Both the position numbers and the translations under genes were made by a program. The notes under the pieces were generated by a model. It was not told where the DNA came from. It searched no databases and worked only from the letters and a program-made list of their open reading frames with translations. From contig NZ_PCOC01000001.1 in assembly GCF_002975205.1 (NCBI RefSeq), positions 992,001-1,056,000 on the forward strand: a stretch of DNA of 64,000 bases, written 5' to 3'. This stretch comes from Ochrobactrum vermis. GTDB lineage: Bacteria; Pseudomonadota; Alphaproteobacteria; Rhizobiales; Rhizobiaceae. This document shows, in pieces, positions 62,688 through 64,000 of this stretch (the first letter of the stretch is position 1; each line of letters opens with the position of its first letter).

Positions 62688-63869
62688 TTACCGGCTGAAG
62701 TTTCGCCCATCCGCTCGTTTGGCAAAGCGCAGGACGATGAAACCGGCAAGTCCGGCGATGAGCGAGCCGATCAATATTCCAATCTTCGCTTCGTTCTGCA
62801 GCAATGTATCGTTGAAAGCGAGGAGCGAGATAAACAGGCTCATGGTGAACCCGATGCCGCACAGAAGTGTCGTTCCCAGCATCTGTGTCCAGCTTGCCCC
62901 GGCAGGCAAATCAACGATTCCGCTTTTCACAAGTAACAGCACTGCACCGAAAATTCCGACGAGCTTGCCAATGGCCAGACCGGCGGCAACGCCCATGGTC
63001 ACCGGCGCTAAGAGAGCATCCATGCCAAGGCCGGAAAAGCTGACGCCCGCATTGGCAAAGCCGAATATCGGCACGATGATGAAGGAAACAGGCTTGATCA
63101 GGCTATGTTCAAGCAGATGCAACGGGCTTTCGGAGGTTGTTGCCTCTGGCTTGGCGGGTGTGCGTTTGATCGGAATGGTAAGCGCCAGCAGAACACCTGC
63201 GATGGTCGCGTGAACGCCCGAGCGGTAGGTGAAAAACCACAGTGCCAGGCCCAGTAGCAGGTAGGGAGTCAGCCGCTTCACGCCGGTGAGATTCAAAATG
63301 AGCAGGGCCGCGAAGACGGCTGCAGCCAGACCCAGATCCATCACTGAAACGCCGCTTGTATAGAATAGCCCGATGATGATCACCGCGCCGAGGTCGTCGA
63401 TGATGGCAAGAGCTGCAAGAAATACCTTCAGCGATGTCGGAACCCGCGGCCCCAGCAACGAAATAACGCCGAGCGCGAATGCGATATCGGTTGCAGCGGG
63501 GATTGCCCAGCCATGGGAAGCGCCGTTATTGAGATTGAAGGAAAGATAGACCATAGCGGGCACCGCCATGCCTGCCGCAGCCGCTACGCCCGGCAGAATA
63601 CGGCGCGGCCACGACGAAAGATGACCATCGACCATCTCACGCTTGATCTCCAGCCCGACCATCAGAAAGAACACGGCCATCAGCGCATCATTGACCCAAT
63701 GCTGGACGGAAAGCGGTCCAAGATAAGCATGAAGGGCGCCGAAATAGGTTTCGGAAAGTTGTGAGTTGGCTACTACCAATGCCGCTATAGCGGACGCTAT
63801 GAGCAACAGGCCGCCAGACGACTCACTATCAAGAAAATTGCGTATAGTATTTTGAATGCGACCAGCCAT
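62688..63869 (-). CDS. nhaA: Na+/H+ antiporter NhaA
   Basis: 393 residues, usual NhaA length, 12 helices. The ion-binding motif AIIDDLGAVII (the Asp pair) and ATDIAFALGVISLLG are intact; VNDALMAVFFLMVGLEIKRE is the N-terminal signature. It expels Na+ at alkaline pH. The ATG at MAGRIQNT has a GGGAGC site; the frame is open upstream but without function-like sequence. It lies downstream of no obvious operon partner; the AGCS gene is beyond the hairpin pair. Confidence 0.95.
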   Translation of the reverse strand: MAGRIQNTIRNFLDSESSGGLLLIASAIAALVVANSQLSETYFGALHAYLGPLSVQHWVNDALMAVFFLMVGLEIKREMVDGHLSSWPRRILPGVAAAAGMAVPAMVYLSFNLNNGASHGWAIPAATDIAFALGVISLLGPRVPTSLKVFLAALAIIDDLGAVIIIGLFYTSGVSVMDLGLAAAVFAALLILNLTGVKRLTPYLLLGLALWFFTYRSGVHATIAGVLLALTIPIKRTPAKPEATTSESPLHLLEHSLIKPVSFIIVPIFGFANAGVSFSGLGMDALLAPVTMGVAAGLAIGKLVGIFGAVLLLVKSGIVDLPAGASWTQMLGTTLLCGIGFTMSLFISLLAFNDTLLQNEAKIGILIGSLIAGLAGFIVLRFAKRADGRNFSR

Positions 63870-64000
63870 GGCAGCTCCCTGACAGAAACGGTTAAAAACA
63901 GTCTCCGTATTCAGGGTAGTCCCTGGGCGCACGCAGCACACGCCATAAAACCAAGATAGCGACAAATTCTATGGTTTCAAGTCACTTTATGCAGATATAA
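63870..64000. other. Window end upstream of nhaA
   Basis: About 130 bases holding the nhaA promoter. I see no distinct regulatory repeat and no start of another gene. Confidence 0.4.

Overview
The window reads as chromosomal DNA of an alphaproteobacterium of the Brucella/Ochrobactrum group (Rhizobiales). This is inferred from gene content (NirK-type denitrification with NnrR, two LysR/isochorismatase modules, a urea transporter of the Brucella type) and from short palindromic intergenic repeats of a style I associate with this group. No sequence search was run. No rRNA, tRNA, CRISPR array or intact insertion sequence was seen.

Region 1 (1-11.2 kb) is general metabolism: the 3' part of a succinate-semialdehyde-type dehydrogenase; two paralogous modules, each a LysR regulator divergent from an isochorismatase-fold hydrolase, one with a pirin and one (YcaC) followed by YceI; LrgAB; and an LLM flavoprotein with an F420-reductase-like dinucleotide-binding protein and a small GNAT-like protein.

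Region 2 (11.2-23.7 kb) is the first denitrification block. It contains norEFCBQD for nitric oxide reductase, a 51-residue membrane protein and a hemerythrin protein divergent from norE, an NnrR-type regulator, nirV, nirK, and an operon of two DUF2249 proteins, a DUF59 protein and an unusual polytopic membrane protein. Two near-identical TTTGC-N6-GCAAA boxes flank norC and norE, while nirK and nosR have FNR-like boxes.

Region 3 (23.9-36.5 kb) is accessory: a solitary polar-amino-acid-type binding protein with an M20 amidohydrolase; a glycan-modification trio (methyltransferase, tandem-methyltransferase fusion, RgpF-like protein); then envelope and stress proteins (BOF protein, Tat amidohydrolase, AI-2E/PerM permease, glycine-zipper lipoprotein, DUF1269 protein, DUF900 lipoprotein hydrolase).

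Region 4 (36.8-51.8 kb) holds a urease cluster ureD-A-B-C-urea transporter with ureF and ureJ/hupE on the opposite strand and no ureE or ureG, a GntP permease, MgtC, HdeD, an RND efflux pair, a Tat-exported aspartoacylase-like protein and a clear ecotin protease inhibitor.

Region 5 (51.8-64 kb) is the complete nosRZDFYLX nitrous oxide reductase operon, followed by convergent AGCS symporter and NhaA genes. A pair of long bulged hairpins with CTAGTGG ends lies between those two. Together nirK, nor and nos convert nitrite to N2; nitrate reductase and the electron-donor cupredoxin are not in the window.
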